Shown: positions 17,883-27,105, numbered from the stretch's first letter. The stretch: DNA of 64,000 nt from Akkermansia sp. (GCA_030525455.1 JAUNER010000010.1:1-64000), one strand, 5' to 3'. Translations and numbers: made by a program. The notes: a model not told the origin generated them from the letters alone.

Positions 17883-19688
17883 TTATTGTAATTTTTCGCG
17901 TCGCATAATTTCTGAAAGCACCATGTACAGGTCGGTTTTATTAACCACGCCCAGCAGGTTTTTATTTTCGGGGTCAATGAGTGCCAGAGATTCGTAATTT
18001 TTTGATTTTGTAAAGACAGACAGAGCTTCCGGTAAGTGCATATCGCTCGGCAGAGTAGGCATATCATTGCGAGAGACATCCATAGCGAGAATGGCATCTG
18101 CAAGCTCTTTATTTTTGGCAAAAGCGGCCACGTCTTCTGCCACGATGCTCCCCAGATATTTGCCTTCGGGAGAGGTGACAAAAATGGTTTGAGTTGGGTT
18201 TTTGATGAGCATGGCGGCAATTGTACCAAATTTATCTAGCGGATGAACTACCGGGGGCTCTGAGCGAGCGACGTCGCCAAGTTTTACAAGAGACAGAGGT
18301 TTATCAAAGGTGCTACGCGGACCAAATGCCAGAGAGTCATGGTACATGGATTGGGCTTTGGTGAGGCGAGATGTGCCGTATGAGACAAGCACGCCAATAA
18401 TGAGCGGGAACATCATCTGCCCTGCCATGGTAAACTCTACCACCAATACCAGTGAGGTGATAGGGGCATTTGCTGCAGTGGTAAAAAAGGCAGCCATCCC
18501 CACGAGAGAATAGGCGATGGCGTGTTCTCCGGGCACGCCCATCTGAGTTAGTGCCGCACTAAAGAGGAAGCCAAATACACTACCGATGGTTAAGCTCGGG
18601 GTTAATGCCCCCCCTACAGTACCAACACCAAACACAACGGCAACAGTACCTATTTTGAGGGCTAATAATATAGCGGCTAAAGAGGTGGCGTTATCAAATT
18701 CGTGGTGGATGAGTTCGGTGATGATGTTTTTTCCATTACCTACGATTTCCGGGTAAATAAGAGCGATGGCTCCAACCATTGCCCCTGCTAAGGCTAGACG
18801 AACAGGTAGCCATTCGCGTTTACCATTGAGGTATTTGCGTGATTTTTTTAGGATGATAAGCCAGAGTCTGGCCAGTAAAGAGGCACTACAGCCCAGTACG
18901 ACACACCAGAGTACATGATGATTGCCAGAGAGGGCTATTTCTTCATGAAGTTGGTAAATCGGGCTGGGTTCGTGGAATAATCCCATGGTGAAATACCCTG
19001 CACAGCTCGCTACTAATAAGGGGGCTAAAAAGTCAATGGTAAGGGCTCCAAGTACAATCTCACTCACAAATAAGCCCCCTGCCAGCGGGGTGTGAAAGGC
19101 TGCAGCCATCCCGGATGCTGCCGCACAGGCTACAATAAGCCTTAGTCGAGGTGCGGATAAATGAAACAGTCTGCCTAGAGCAGACCCTGCCACGGCCGCT
19201 GTTTGTACGAGGGGACCTTCTCGACCAATGGAGGCTCCTGAGCCAATAGAAAATACAGCGGATAAGGAGCGTAGTAAACTTGGTTTGGGGGGGACATAGC
19301 CGTTACCCAATGCGACGGCTTCCATGTACTCCGTTGCTTTTGATGGCACAAATCTGTGGGTGAATAAGAGAGTGAGCCCTGCCAGCATTCCCCCTATGGC
19401 CGGTACTAGTACACACCATGCTTGTCTGTTTTCTGAAAGATATACAAATGCGTCTTTTTGTCCTTGGTGGTAGTCCTGTTGAGTTAGAAGCATTTGAATG
19501 GTGTTTACTCCCTGCTCAAATAGTAAAGCACAGAGGGCCCCCAGAGCACCGATAACGATAGCCCAAATAAAGATTACCTGTTTGTCGCCAATGTTGAGCT
19601 TTTCTCGAACATTCAGTGCCATTCTGACCCAGGCTAGTCGACCGGGCAGATGTAATTTTTTCTGGCTACGTTTTGGGCTATTAGTCAT
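17883..19688 (-). CDS. ClC-family chloride channel/antiporter with CBS pair
   Basis: Integral membrane protein of 601 residues. Selectivity-filter segments are [14 protein letters not shown] (near residue 149), then [14 protein letters not shown]. About ten further hydrophobic helices run to residue 445. A cytoplasmic tail with two CBS-like halves (about 475-530 and 540-598, the last reading [15 protein letters not shown]) probably senses nucleotides. Whether it is a channel or a Cl-/H+ exchanger cannot be read with certainty. Its ATG overlaps the stop of the upstream PTS EIIA gene (TAATG). Confidence 0.93.
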   Translation of the reverse strand: MTNSPKRSQKKLHLPGRLAWVRMALNVREKLNIGDKQVIFIWAIVIGALGALCALLFEQGVNTIQMLLTQQDYHQGQKDAFVYLSENRQAWCVLVPAIGGMLAGLTLLFTHRFVPSKATEYMEAVALGNGYVPPKPSLLRSLSAVFSIGSGASIGREGPLVQTAAVAGSALGRLFHLSAPRLRLIVACAAASGMAAAFHTPLAGGLFVSEIVLGALTIDFLAPLLVASCAGYFTMGLFHEPSPIYQLHEEIALSGNHHVLWCVVLGCSASLLARLWLIILKKSRKYLNGKREWLPVRLALAGAMVGAIALIYPEIVGNGKNIITELIHHEFDNATSLAAILLALKIGTVAVVFGVGTVGGALTPSLTIGSVFGFLFSAALTQMGVPGEHAIAYSLVGMAAFFTTAANAPITSLVLVVEFTMAGQMMFPLIIGVLVSYGTSRLTKAQSMYHDSLAFGPRSTFDKPLSLVKLGDVARSEPPVVHPLDKFGTIAAMLIKNPTQTIFVTSPEGKYLGSIVAEDVAAFAKNKELADAILAMDVSRNDMPTLPSDMHLPEALSVFTKSKNYESLALIDPENKNLLGVVNKTDLYMVLSEIMRREKLQ

Positions 19689-20128
19689 TATAGAGCATTA
19701 TGTAGAGAATCTAATAATTCTGCTTCAGAGCCAAGCCATTCTCCATTGTCTCCTATGTTGGCATTTTTGTGCCAGCGTAGGATTTTTTGCATGGTGGTTA
19801 GGTATTCTGTTACCATTGCTGTGGGTACGCCAATCATAAACACGAGGCGTACTTTTTGCGAATCATCCGGCCAGTTCACTTCATTTTTGCAAATGCCTAC
19901 GATTACATAAATGGACTCCAGTGCCGTTGTGCGTCCGTGTGGGACGGCTAGTCCTTTCGTTAAATAGGTGGACTGTGTTTCTTCTCTTAGTAGTACGGCA
20001 TTTCGTAAATGGCGTAATTGCCTCTCATCCAGTATGGATTGCATGGAGTCTACTAGGTGGATGAGTGTTTGTTCCTGAGGGGTGTTTTCTGGAATGGATA
20101 GAACTTGGATGTGTAGATTGTCTGGCAC
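19688..20128 (-). CDS. PTS EIIA type-2 (PtsN-like) domain protein
   Basis: Stand-alone EIIA domain of 146 residues. The phosphorylatable histidine is H64 in GLAVPHGRT, preceded by LLREETQSTYLTKG as in PtsN and fructose-type EIIA. No EIIB, EIIC or HPr is adjacent. PtsN proteins regulate potassium transport and stress responses in Proteobacteria. Here the gene is translationally coupled to the ClC transporter, so it could gate or tune that transporter according to PTS phosphorylation. That link is inference. Confidence 0.88.
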   Translation of the reverse strand: MPDNLHIQVLSIPENTPQEQTLIHLVDSMQSILDERQLRHLRNAVLLREETQSTYLTKGLAVPHGRTTALESIYVIVGICKNEVNWPDDSQKVRLVFMIGVPTAMVTEYLTTMQKILRWHKNANIGDNGEWLGSEAELLDSLHNAL

Positions 20129-20377
20129 GTTGATAGGTGATGATGTTGATTTGTCATTTTACGCACTTGTTTTCTCCTAGCAAGAAAAAAACTTAGGATT
20201 GTTTTTTTTGTGAAAGTCGCAATATTAAATGCGACACGACGAGAGAAAAAAACGGGCATACGCCCCCTATGGCTTGTTCCGGTTTATTTATTCTGTAGAT
20301 TTACCCCTTTATCCAATTAGGTCATCTACATATTTAATCTTTTACCGATGGGGGAGAGATATTATACTTCTGCCATC

Positions 20378-20917
20378 ATGCAGGATTGTGAAGAAATTAA
20401 AATCATCAAACCGGCACCGGATGATAAATTAGCCACGAAAATTCTCGTTAGTTGGTTTAATTTGTCTCAGCCAAAATGGCGAAAGGTGTTAGAAAAAGCG
20501 GTACTCGTGTTTTTTGTTTCCGTTACTATTTATTCTTTCTTTGTTTCTCATTTGCCATTGTTTACATGGCTTGCTTTGACCGGGGCGTTGGTATCTCTGG
20601 CTCTTTCTTGGTTGTATGTGCCTTTCCTTGTAAGAGCGACTCTTTCGGCTAATAAAAAAGTGCCTCTTTATTACAAAGAGAAAAATTACGACTTTTTCGC
20701 TGACCATCTCGTTTTTTACGGTGAGGGGATTGATGCTATCAATGTCCCGTATTCTAGTTTTTCTGTGATTTATAAGACAGATGTGGCTCTTCTCTTTGTA
20801 TTCCAAAAAAAATTAGTCTTTTGGTTGGCTCTAGAGCAATTTTCAGCGGAACAGCTAGAGAGTCTGGAGCGTCGGTTTGTAGCTCAACAGGTAAAGTATG
20901 AACAAGTCGGTAAATAG
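20378..20917 (+). CDS. YcxB-like membrane protein
   Basis: About 179 residues from the ATG at 20378; an in-frame ATG at 20348 would add ten. Two hydrophobic helices (roughly residues 41-58 and 62-80) are followed by a C-terminal domain that resembles YcxB-like proteins: KNYDFFADHLVFYGEGIDAINVPYSSFSVIYKT, then VALLFVFQKKLVFWL. Function is unknown across the family. It is divergent from the PTS EIIA gene with a 250-bp spacer and has no obvious partner. Confidence 0.7.
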   Translation: MQDCEEIKIIKPAPDDKLATKILVSWFNLSQPKWRKVLEKAVLVFFVSVTIYSFFVSHLPLFTWLALTGALVSLALSWLYVPFLVRATLSANKKVPLYYKEKNYDFFADHLVFYGEGIDAINVPYSSFSVIYKTDVALLFVFQKKLVFWLALEQFSAEQLESLERRFVAQQVKYEQVGK

Positions 20918-21001
20918 ACAGTGAGATGTTGGTGAGTTTTGCATACGCAAGTCGCTGTTTTTTTTGATTGAGCCACAGAAATTTTAGAGTAGGGTAAATC
21001 T

Positions 21002-21619
21002 ATGTCACGTTACAATGGAGAACAAGTTTTAGTCGTTCCTCGCTCTACGTTTGAAGAGGTCGGCTATTTTCAAGGCCAATGCCAAGAAGGTGAGCGTTAT
21101 TTGCAAGCTTTTATGAAACCGGGAGTGGCTTCTTTTATGGATAGAGAAGCCGCGGAGAATGACCCTAGCCATAAGCAAATCATTGCCTATGCTATTTTTT
21201 CCTATCAGGGGAAAATCCTTCATTACACACGCGGTGGTTCCGGTGGCGAAGCTCGTTTGCATGATAAAGGTTCTATAGGTATCGGTGGTCACATTAACCC
21301 TATTGACGAACAGCAAGGCTATGAAGGCGTGGCTACTTATCTGGCTGGGGTCGAACGCGAAATTCGCGAAGAACTTGTCATTGAAGGAAATTGTTCTCAG
21401 CGTATTCTGGGCGTTTTGAATGATGATACCAACGATGTCGGTGCTGTGCATTTAGGTATCGTTCATCTTTTTGAACTAGATTCTGATAATGTAAGAGCTA
21501 ATGAATCAGCTCTTGCAAATTTGCGTTTCGTTTCCCCTGATGAACTTTGCGGTGAATTGTACGAAAAGCTAGAAACATGGTCGCAATTCGCCATTGATTT
21601 GTACAAAGCTACTAGATAG
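21002..21619 (+). CDS. Nudix-type hydrolase (COG4112-like phosphoesterase)
   Basis: Protein of 205 residues. The Nudix box is recognisable as IGGHINP...GVATYLAGVEREIREELVIEG, with the RE-x2-EE core intact. The N-terminal block VLVVPRSTFEEVGYFQG and the RGGSGGEARLHDKGSIGIGGH segment match the COG4112 group of predicted MutT-like phosphoesterases. The substrate is unknown, probably a nucleoside diphosphate derivative. It is a single gene with its own terminator, just upstream of tRNA-Ser. Confidence 0.85.
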   Translation: MSRYNGEQVLVVPRSTFEEVGYFQGQCQEGERYLQAFMKPGVASFMDREAAENDPSHKQIIAYAIFSYQGKILHYTRGGSGGEARLHDKGSIGIGGHINPIDEQQGYEGVATYLAGVEREIREELVIEGNCSQRILGVLNDDTNDVGAVHLGIVHLFELDSDNVRANESALANLRFVSPDELCGELYEKLETWSQFAIDLYKATR

Positions 21620-21646
21620 TAGCATGTTTCTAATTTATAGACTATT

Positions 21647-21679
21647 AAGGCGTTGTCTTTTGTGATGACGCCTTTTTTG
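21647..21679 (+). terminator. Terminator of the Nudix gene
   Basis: Stem AAGGCGT/ACGCCTT around a partly paired loop, followed by TTTTT. Confidence 0.8.
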
Positions 21680-21734
21680 TTTTCTGTATGTGGCAAGATT
21701 TTTTTTGTATTACACAAATTCTGTGATTTCTCTA

Positions 21735-21762
21735 TTGACTCAGCTTGTCGAATAGATATACT
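21735..21762 (+). promoter_or_regulatory. Promoter of tRNA-Ser(GCU)
   Basis: TTGACT (21735-21740), a 16-bp spacer, then TATACT (21757-21762). The -10 box ends 22 bp before the mature tRNA. Confidence 0.75.
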
Positions 21763-21784
21763 TCTCTGCACACACATTCTATGT

Positions 21785-21878
21785 GGAGCGATGGCTGAGA
21801 GGCTGAAAGCAACCGTTTGCTAAACGGTCGTACGGGCACTAACCCGTACCGGGGGTTCGAATCCCCCTCGCTCCGCCA
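21785..21878 (+). tRNA. tRNA-Ser (anticodon GCU)
   Basis: Class II tRNA with a long variable arm. Acceptor GGAGCGA pairs with TCGCTCC, followed by G and encoded CCA. The anticodon stem ACCGT/ACGGT encloses TTGCTAA, so the anticodon is GCU. The T-stem is GGGGG/CCCCC around TTCGAAT. Confidence 0.97.
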
Positions 21879-21892
21879 GTAAGTTTTTACTA

Positions 21893-21921
21893 AACTCACT
21901 CAGTCCGAGTGAGTTTTTTTT
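21893..21921 (+). terminator. Terminator of tRNA-Ser(GCU)
   Basis: Perfect AACTCACTC/GAGTGAGTT stem with a 5-nt loop and a T run. The same stem recurs behind tmRNA (41374) and, with one G-T pair, behind tRNA-Ser(UGA) (63278). Confidence 0.9.
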
Positions 21922-21937
21922 GTATAATAAAGTCATT

Positions 21938-22054
21938 GGGGGATGAGAACCCCCGGAGGGGGGGAAAGCGGGCGACGGCTGTAAGCCCGCTTGGACAAAC
22001 GCAACGCGTTTGCCCCGAAGGGGTGAAGTGGGACTAAAGTCCCATGGTCCGGGG
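21938..22054. repeat. tRNA-associated hairpin module, copy A
   Basis: A chain of short stem-loops: GGGGG-ATGAGAA-CCCCC, then AGCGGGC/GCCCGCT, CAAACGC-AAC-GCGTTTG, CCCC-GAAG-GGGG and GGGACT-AA-AGTCCC. The stretch from AAAGCGGGC to GTTTGCCCC (21965-22015) recurs almost unchanged at 63352. The first hairpin uses exactly the T-stem sequence of the upstream tRNA-Ser(GCU). It probably does not code for protein. The decayed polyvalent-protein fragment begins directly after it. Confidence 0.8.
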
Positions 22055-22056
22055 GA

Positions 22057-22494
22057 GTGAGTTTAGTGTGGATGAGGGGGAAGCATGCTGTAAGTCAAGG
22101 TGAGATGGAGCAACTGCCTATGGCGATAGCCGACCCGATAGGGATAATGAAATCAAACACAGTGGGGAGTGTGGAGATTCTTACTGTACTAAAAGAGGGA
22201 GATAAGAATATATTGGTGGCAATAGCGGTGGGTGTGAATGCAAGAGGTCGAAAAGGAGTGGTAAACAGAATAACAAGTCTGTATGGAAAAGATAAGATAG
22301 ATGAATTATTAAGCCATAAGGCTCTCTATTGGAATAAAGGAAAAGCTCGCTATGCTTTGAGCGATTACAGGCTCCAATTGCCTGCAACGGCTCTCGTCAT
22401 GCGAGCTTCTGGGAAGAGTGTGCCAGACAAGGTGGATTTAGTCAAGTACAAAAAACAAGTGGGAAAAGAATCCCCTTTGTGGAGCATACGTTAA
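22057..22494 (+). pseudogene. Fragment of a phage/ICE polyvalent protein: PBECR-type nuclease domain
   Basis: The 145-residue frame resembles the Barnase/EndoU/ColicinE5-RelE-like (PBECR) nuclease domain found at the end of phage head proteins and large polyvalent proteins. Matching blocks are SQGEMEQLPMAIADPIGIMKS, VEILTVLKEGDKNILVAIAV, NRITSLYGKD, LQLPATALVM and the closing VDLVKYKKQ. Only a GTG is available as a start, directly behind the hairpin module, so the upstream part is missing. The frame breaks at 22494 into another. It is read as the remnant of an element that entered at the tRNA-Ser gene. Confidence 0.65.
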
Positions 22495-23065
22495 GGAATA
22501 ATCCTAAGCCGCAAGGAAAACATGTTTCCTTGCCCACAAGCTCTGCGACGGGTCAGAGTGCCTTCGGCACTGGCACGGATAATCAAGCCGTCTCCGTGGG
22601 TGCTACTGCTGGCGGGGGAAGTGGTGTTAGCATGCCAGTTGGTGTAAAGGCTGTCAATATAAATGATATAAAATTGCACTTTGATGATGGTGGTGTGATG
22701 GAAGCTAATTGGAGGGAGGATGAGAGTAACTACTGCATTATAGGTGAGGGGAGTGAGATATTTAGGGAGTATGAAGAAGCAGGGTTGGTGTATGTGGACA
22801 AGGCAGATGGGAAGAAGAAATAGAAAAAGCCGTGAGGTCTTACCAACGGAGCATTCTTTCGATGAAAGAAACTTTAAATCTCTTGGCAGTGGCTCACGGC
22901 TTCAAGGATAGCGTACTTACGGAAGCGGATATAGTCAAGGGAGAAAATAGAGAAAGCGAAGACGGAACCAACTTCTGCATTATCGGTGAGGGGAGTGAGA
23001 TATTTAGGGAGTATGAAGAAGCAGGGTTGGTGTATGTGGACAAGGCAGATGGGAAGAAGAAATAG
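22479..23065 (+). pseudogene. Decayed downstream part of the polyvalent protein, with internal duplication
   Basis: Two short frames, 22479-22823 and 22832-23065, are shifted relative to each other. They end in the same 35-residue sequence (CIIGEGSEIFREYEEAGLVY, then VDKADGKKK) because the DNA is tandemly duplicated. LNLLAVAHGFKDSVLTEADI and VKGENRES read like the linker motifs of polyvalent proteins. No intact start, domain or terminator is present. I take it as decaying coding DNA rather than two real genes. Confidence 0.55.
22733..22959. repeat. 227-bp tandem duplication, unit 1
   Basis: Aligns without gaps to 22975-23201 (period 242 bp). I see a single base difference, A at 22742 against C at 22984. 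The two units are separated by 15 bp. Confidence 0.92.
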
Positions 23066-23201
23066 AAAAAGCCGTGAGGTCTTACCAACGGAGCATTCTT
23101 TCGATGAAAGAAACTTTAAATCTCTTGGCAGTGGCTCACGGCTTCAAGGATAGCGTACTTACGGAAGCGGATATAGTCAAGGGAGAAAATAGAGAAAGCG
23201 A
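22975..23201. repeat. 227-bp tandem duplication, unit 2
   Basis: Second unit of the near-identical tandem repeat. It ends 20 bp before the stop codon of cysK on the other strand. The near identity implies a recent duplication or strong gene conversion. Confidence 0.92.
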
Positions 23202-23221
23202 TATTGGATAGCAGAGGGGTG

Positions 23222-24151
23222 TTAATCGATAAAAAGAGGCGTAGAAAGGTAGCGGTCGCCGGTATCGGGGAGAAGGACGACGATATTTTTGCCTACATTT
23301 GTGGGGCGAGCAGCGACTTTAGCGGCGGCGGCTAGGGCTGCACCGGAAGAGATGCCGGCAAGGATACCTTCTGTATGGGCGAGAGAACGGCCTGTTTGGT
23401 AAGCTTCCTGACCGGAAATAGTGATAATTTCATCGTAAATTGAAGTATCGAGAATTTCCGGGATGAAGCCTGCACCAATTCCCTGAAGAGGATGAGAGCC
23501 GGCGATGCCTTTGCTTAGAAATGGGGAATCTGATGGTTCTACGGCAATGATTTGAATATGCGGATTTTTTGACTTTAAGAAACGAGCTGTGCCGGTAAGA
23601 GTGCCCCCGGTGCCAACTCCGGCTACAAAAATATCTACCATGCCATCGGTATCAGACCAAATTTCGGGGCCCGTAGATTTTTCGTGAGCAAGGGGATTTG
23701 CCGGATTAGAGAATTGCCCCGGTATGAAGCTATCCGGTAGAGTGGCGGCTAGTTCATTAGCTTTTTCGATAGCACCCTTCATACCTAGAGAACCATCGGT
23801 AAGAATGACTTCAGCCCCGTATGCTTTTAAGAGGTTACGTCGTTCGATGCTCATGGTATCGGGCATGGTGAGAATGACATGGTAGCCGCGAGAAGTGGCT
23901 ACAGCGGCTAGTCCGATGCCGGTATTACCACTGGTAGGTTCGATGATAGTGGAACCAGGGCGAAGTAATCCGTTTGCTTCAGCATCTTCAATCATAGAGA
24001 GAGCCACTCTGTCTTTGACACTGCCGGCAGGGTTAAAGGCTTCAAGTTTAGCGAAAATCGTAGCAAGAAGGTGAGCTTGTTGATTGAAGCGAACAAGTTC
24101 CAGTAGAGGAGTGTGACCAATCAATTCTGTAATGCTACGATAGACGTTCAT
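23222..24151 (-). CDS. cysK: Cysteine synthase (O-acetylserine sulfhydrylase)
   Basis: PLP enzyme that makes cysteine from O-acetylserine and sulfide. Of 309 residues, the PLP lysine is K46 in NPAGSVKDRVA. The substrate loop PTSGNTGIGLA, the phosphate-binding GTGGTLTG and the C-terminal GISSGAALAAA also match. The ATG at 24151 lies 14 bp after the stop of metY, so the two are one sulfur-assimilation operon under the promoter upstream of metY. Confidence 0.95.
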   Translation of the reverse strand: MNVYRSITELIGHTPLLELVRFNQQAHLLATIFAKLEAFNPAGSVKDRVALSMIEDAEANGLLRPGSTIIEPTSGNTGIGLAAVATSRGYHVILTMPDTMSIERRNLLKAYGAEVILTDGSLGMKGAIEKANELAATLPDSFIPGQFSNPANPLAHEKSTGPEIWSDTDGMVDIFVAGVGTGGTLTGTARFLKSKNPHIQIIAVEPSDSPFLSKGIAGSHPLQGIGAGFIPEILDTSIYDEIITISGQEAYQTGRSLAHTEGILAGISSGAALAAAAKVAARPTNVGKNIVVLLPDTGDRYLSTPLFID

Positions 24152-24165
24152 GTTTTTTTCCGGAG

Positions 24166-25452
24166 TTAATAGGTGGATGAGAAGCTTTGTTCTAAATCTT
24201 CGATAATGTCGGCTATATGTTCTGTGCCAATAGATAAGCGAATGGTGTTTGGTTTGATGCCTGCTTGGAGTAGCTCAGACTCAGACATTTGAGAATGAGT
24301 GGTGGAAGCCGGGTGGATAACCAGAGATTTGAGGTCTGCCACATTGGCAAGCAACGAGAATAGTTGCAGGTTTTCGCAGAATTGGCGAGCTTTATCGGCG
24401 TCACCTTTGATTTCAAAAGTAAAAATAGAGCCACCGCCATGTGGGTAGTATTTTTGGTATAATTCATGGTCCGCGTGTGTAGGGAGGGAGGGGTGATTGA
24501 CTTTTTCTACTTGGGGGTGATGAGCTAGGAAGTTGACGACACGTAGGGCGTTTTCTACATGGCGTTCTATGCGCAGGGAGAGAGTTTCAAGCCCCTGGAG
24601 GAGTAAGAAACTATTAAATGGACTGATAGTGGCCCCCATGTCTCTCAATAATGTCGCACGAATTTTTACAATGTAGGCCAGGGAACCGCAAAGTTCTGTA
24701 AATACAGCACCATGGTAGCTCGGATTGGGGTGGGTTAGTCCGGGAAATTTGTCGTTTTGCGTCCAGTTAAATTTGCCCCCATCAATGATGACTCCACCCA
24801 TGACTGTGCCATGACCGCCTAGGAATTTCGTGGCAGAGTGTACGACGATGTCTGCCCCATGCTCTAGGGGGCGGAAGAGGAAAGGTGTGGCAAAAGTATT
24901 GTCTACAATGACAGGAATGCCGTATGTATGGGCTATGTGTGCAATGGTCTCTAAGTCTGCTATATTGCAGTTCGGATTACCTAGGCTTTCCAGATAAAAG
25001 GCTTTGGTGTTTGGGCGAATGGCTTTTCTGAAGTTTTCCGGATTATCGGCATTTACAAAGGTGCAGTCTATGCCGAAGTCTTTTAATGTGTGGGCAAAGA
25101 GATTGTATGTGCCCCCATAAACACTAGCGGCAGATACAATGTGGTCACCGGCATACGCTATGTTTTGGATGGCGTAGGTGATGGCTGCCGCTCCGGTGGC
25201 AACGGCTAGGGCTGCGGCTCCGCCCTCAAGGGCGGCTATTCTCTGCTCAAAGACGTCTGAAGTAGGGTTCATGAGGCGGGTGTAGATGTTCCCCGGCTCT
25301 TTGAGGGCAAAGCGATTCGCTGCTTGCTCGCTGTCCTTAAATACGTATGCCGTAGTGGCATAAATCGGTACAGCTCGTGCATCTGTGGCACTGTCTGCCG
25401 ATTCTTGACCAATGTGCAATTGTTGTGTTTCGAATCTATACGACTTCTTCAT
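24166..25452 (-). CDS. metY: O-acetylhomoserine sulfhydrylase (Cys/Met PLP family)
   Basis: Fixes sulfide onto O-acetylhomoserine to give homocysteine for methionine. The 428 residues show RFETQQLHIGQESADSATDARAVPIYATTAYVF at the start (read in parts), ALEGGAAALAVATGAAA, VDNTFATPFLFRPLEHGADI, and the PLP lysine near residue 210 in HSATKFLGGHG. The roughly 428-residue length with the long loop (FPGLTHPNPSYHG) favours MetY over cystathionine gamma-synthase. It is the first gene of the metY-cysK operon. Confidence 0.94.
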   Translation of the reverse strand: MKKSYRFETQQLHIGQESADSATDARAVPIYATTAYVFKDSEQAANRFALKEPGNIYTRLMNPTSDVFEQRIAALEGGAAALAVATGAAAITYAIQNIAYAGDHIVSAASVYGGTYNLFAHTLKDFGIDCTFVNADNPENFRKAIRPNTKAFYLESLGNPNCNIADLETIAHIAHTYGIPVIVDNTFATPFLFRPLEHGADIVVHSATKFLGGHGTVMGGVIIDGGKFNWTQNDKFPGLTHPNPSYHGAVFTELCGSLAYIVKIRATLLRDMGATISPFNSFLLLQGLETLSLRIERHVENALRVVNFLAHHPQVEKVNHPSLPTHADHELYQKYYPHGGGSIFTFEIKGDADKARQFCENLQLFSLLANVADLKSLVIHPASTTHSQMSESELLQAGIKPNTIRLSIGTEHIADIIEDLEQSFSSTY

Positions 25453-25464
25453 TTTTGTATAATC

Positions 25465-25508
25465 CCTACTACACAGGTAGGAATAAATGGAATTAGCGTA
25501 TAAGTCAA
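25465..25508 (-). promoter_or_regulatory. Promoter with overlapping operator of metY-cysK
   Basis: On the minus strand TTGACT (25503-25508), a 17-bp spacer and TATTCC (25480-25485) form a promoter. An inverted repeat CCTAC-N7-GTAGG (25465-25481) starts inside the -10 box and runs into the start region, where a repressor would block transcription. The spacing is reminiscent of Rrf2-type (CymR/IscR) sites, but the regulator is not shown here. Confidence 0.55.
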
Positions 25509-25556
25509 GTCAAAAGAGGCGATTTTTTTTGAAGAGGAGAAGAGAAAATCTAGGGG

Positions 25557-26942
25557 TCAGGCAGAGCGTAGAGAGTGAGAGAAGTAGTGTCTATGTTTGA
25601 GTCTGTAGTAATGAAGGAATTTTTTAATGAAGAAGATAGAAACTAAGCAAGAAGCAAGGTCAGAAATCGGCATAGAAATCCAAACCCCGGTAAGGCCGAG
25701 GAATTGAGGTAAAATAAGCACGCAAGGGAGAAGGAAAATCATTTGTCTGGTAAGAGAAATGAAGATAGAAAGGCGAGCCTTACCGATAGCCTGGAAGAAA
25801 TTACCGATGACGATTTGGCCCCCGACAATGGGGAATACCAAGCAGGCATAACGCAAGCCATCAACCGTAGTATTGACGAAATTCGTATTTTCTGTGAAGC
25901 ATTCAGAAATAGTACGTGGGAAAATCATACAGGCAAGGAAGCCCAAGGTAGTAAGGAAAGAGCCGCCAATGATGCCGAATTTTAGAGTTTGGAGCACACG
26001 CTGAGGTTTCAAAGCACCGTGATTATAACCGATAATAGGCTGCATACCCTGAGTAAGTCCCACCACCAGCATGGCAAACGTGATGAGCACCCTATTGATT
26101 GTACCGAAAGCCCCGAGGGCAAACTCATCCCCCGTGGCAGCCAGCTCTCTATTGATAAACACCGTCACCAAGCAACCGCAAGCATTCACCAAACAGGGAG
26201 CCATGCCAATAGAAAAAATACCGGAAATAATTCGCTTGCGAAGCCCCCAGAGCCCTTGTTGAAAATGAACCAAGTATGATTTATTCGAAAAATGCAAAAG
26301 AACTCGCACTAAACCAATCACCTGAGCAATGACCGTCGCCAGAGCCGCCCCGGTAATGCCCCAGTCGAAACCAAAAATAAAAAGCGGTGCCAAAGCAAGG
26401 TTTATGCCGGCAGAAATGACGGTACTCATCATGGCTTTGTGGGGGAAGCCCGTAGCACGCATCACATGGTTGAGATTAAAGAATAAATAGGTAACCGGAA
26501 TGCCAAGAAGCGTCACAAACATGAAATCATAGGCATAGGGCAAAATCGTCTCATTGGCACCAAAGGCAATCAGAATTTCTTCGAGGAAAATCAGAACAGG
26601 GATGATGAGAATGATAGCAGAAATAATGCTCAGACTCGCTACACTACACACCGTACGCCGTGCAGAATCGATGTCTTTTTTGCCCAGCAAAATGGAACTA
26701 ACCGAAGCTCCTCCCAAGCCCACTAGCGTGCCTAAGGCAAACACCAGCATCATCACCGGAAACGCCACGCCTAAACCATTTAGAGCATCAGGCCCCACCC
26801 CTCTGCCGATAAATACACTGTCTATTAAATTGTATAAAGAATAGACCACCACCCCGGCAATAGCCGGTAGAGAATACCGAACTAATAGCTTCAAAATAGG
26901 AGCATTCTCTAATTCAGCGATGTTTTTTGTAGATGCAGACAT
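25557..26942 (-). CDS. MATE-family efflux transporter
   Basis: Multidrug/toxin extruder of the MATE superfamily with 12 predicted helices in about 461 residues from the ATG at 26942 (MSASTKNIAELENAPILKLL). An upstream in-frame start at 27017 would add 25 residues of unlikely composition. Typical blocks are SLPAIAGVVVYSLYNLIDSVFIGRGVG, GLGGASVSSILLGKKD, VTYLFFNLNHVMRATG and GLTQGMQPIIGYNHGA, the last marking the second half. The substrate is unknown. It stands alone between metY and the divergent GGGtGRT pair. Confidence 0.92.
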   Translation of the reverse strand: MSASTKNIAELENAPILKLLVRYSLPAIAGVVVYSLYNLIDSVFIGRGVGPDALNGLGVAFPVMMLVFALGTLVGLGGASVSSILLGKKDIDSARRTVCSVASLSIISAIILIIPVLIFLEEILIAFGANETILPYAYDFMFVTLLGIPVTYLFFNLNHVMRATGFPHKAMMSTVISAGINLALAPLFIFGFDWGITGAALATVIAQVIGLVRVLLHFSNKSYLVHFQQGLWGLRKRIISGIFSIGMAPCLVNACGCLVTVFINRELAATGDEFALGAFGTINRVLITFAMLVVGLTQGMQPIIGYNHGALKPQRVLQTLKFGIIGGSFLTTLGFLACMIFPRTISECFTENTNFVNTTVDGLRYACLVFPIVGGQIVIGNFFQAIGKARLSIFISLTRQMIFLLPCVLILPQFLGLTGVWISMPISDLASCLVSIFFIKKFLHYYRLKHRHYFSHSLRSA

Positions 26943-27105
26943 GAGGGCTAAGCTCAGTATATGAGTATGTGAGGTGTTGTCAAGATGTGCTCGCTTCGTT
27001 TCTAAATAAAGAGACAATGAACAGGGGATAAATGTAAAAAATTATTATTAGTCTAACCTAACTTTATGAAATTGCAATTTTTCTGCCGGAAATCAGGATT
27101 CGTGT

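Noticed and set aside
21938..22054. Copy A of the hairpin module as a plain terminator region
   Set aside because: The terminator is complete upstream (21893-21921), and the module has at least four further hairpins shared with a distant locus.
25453..25556. SAM or other sulfur riboswitch in front of metY
   Set aside because: The space is short and shows a promoter and an operator-like palindrome, but no conserved riboswitch core.
25743..26844. Plus-strand open frames inside the MATE gene
   Set aside because: They mirror the MATE coding frame, which has clear family motifs and membrane helices.
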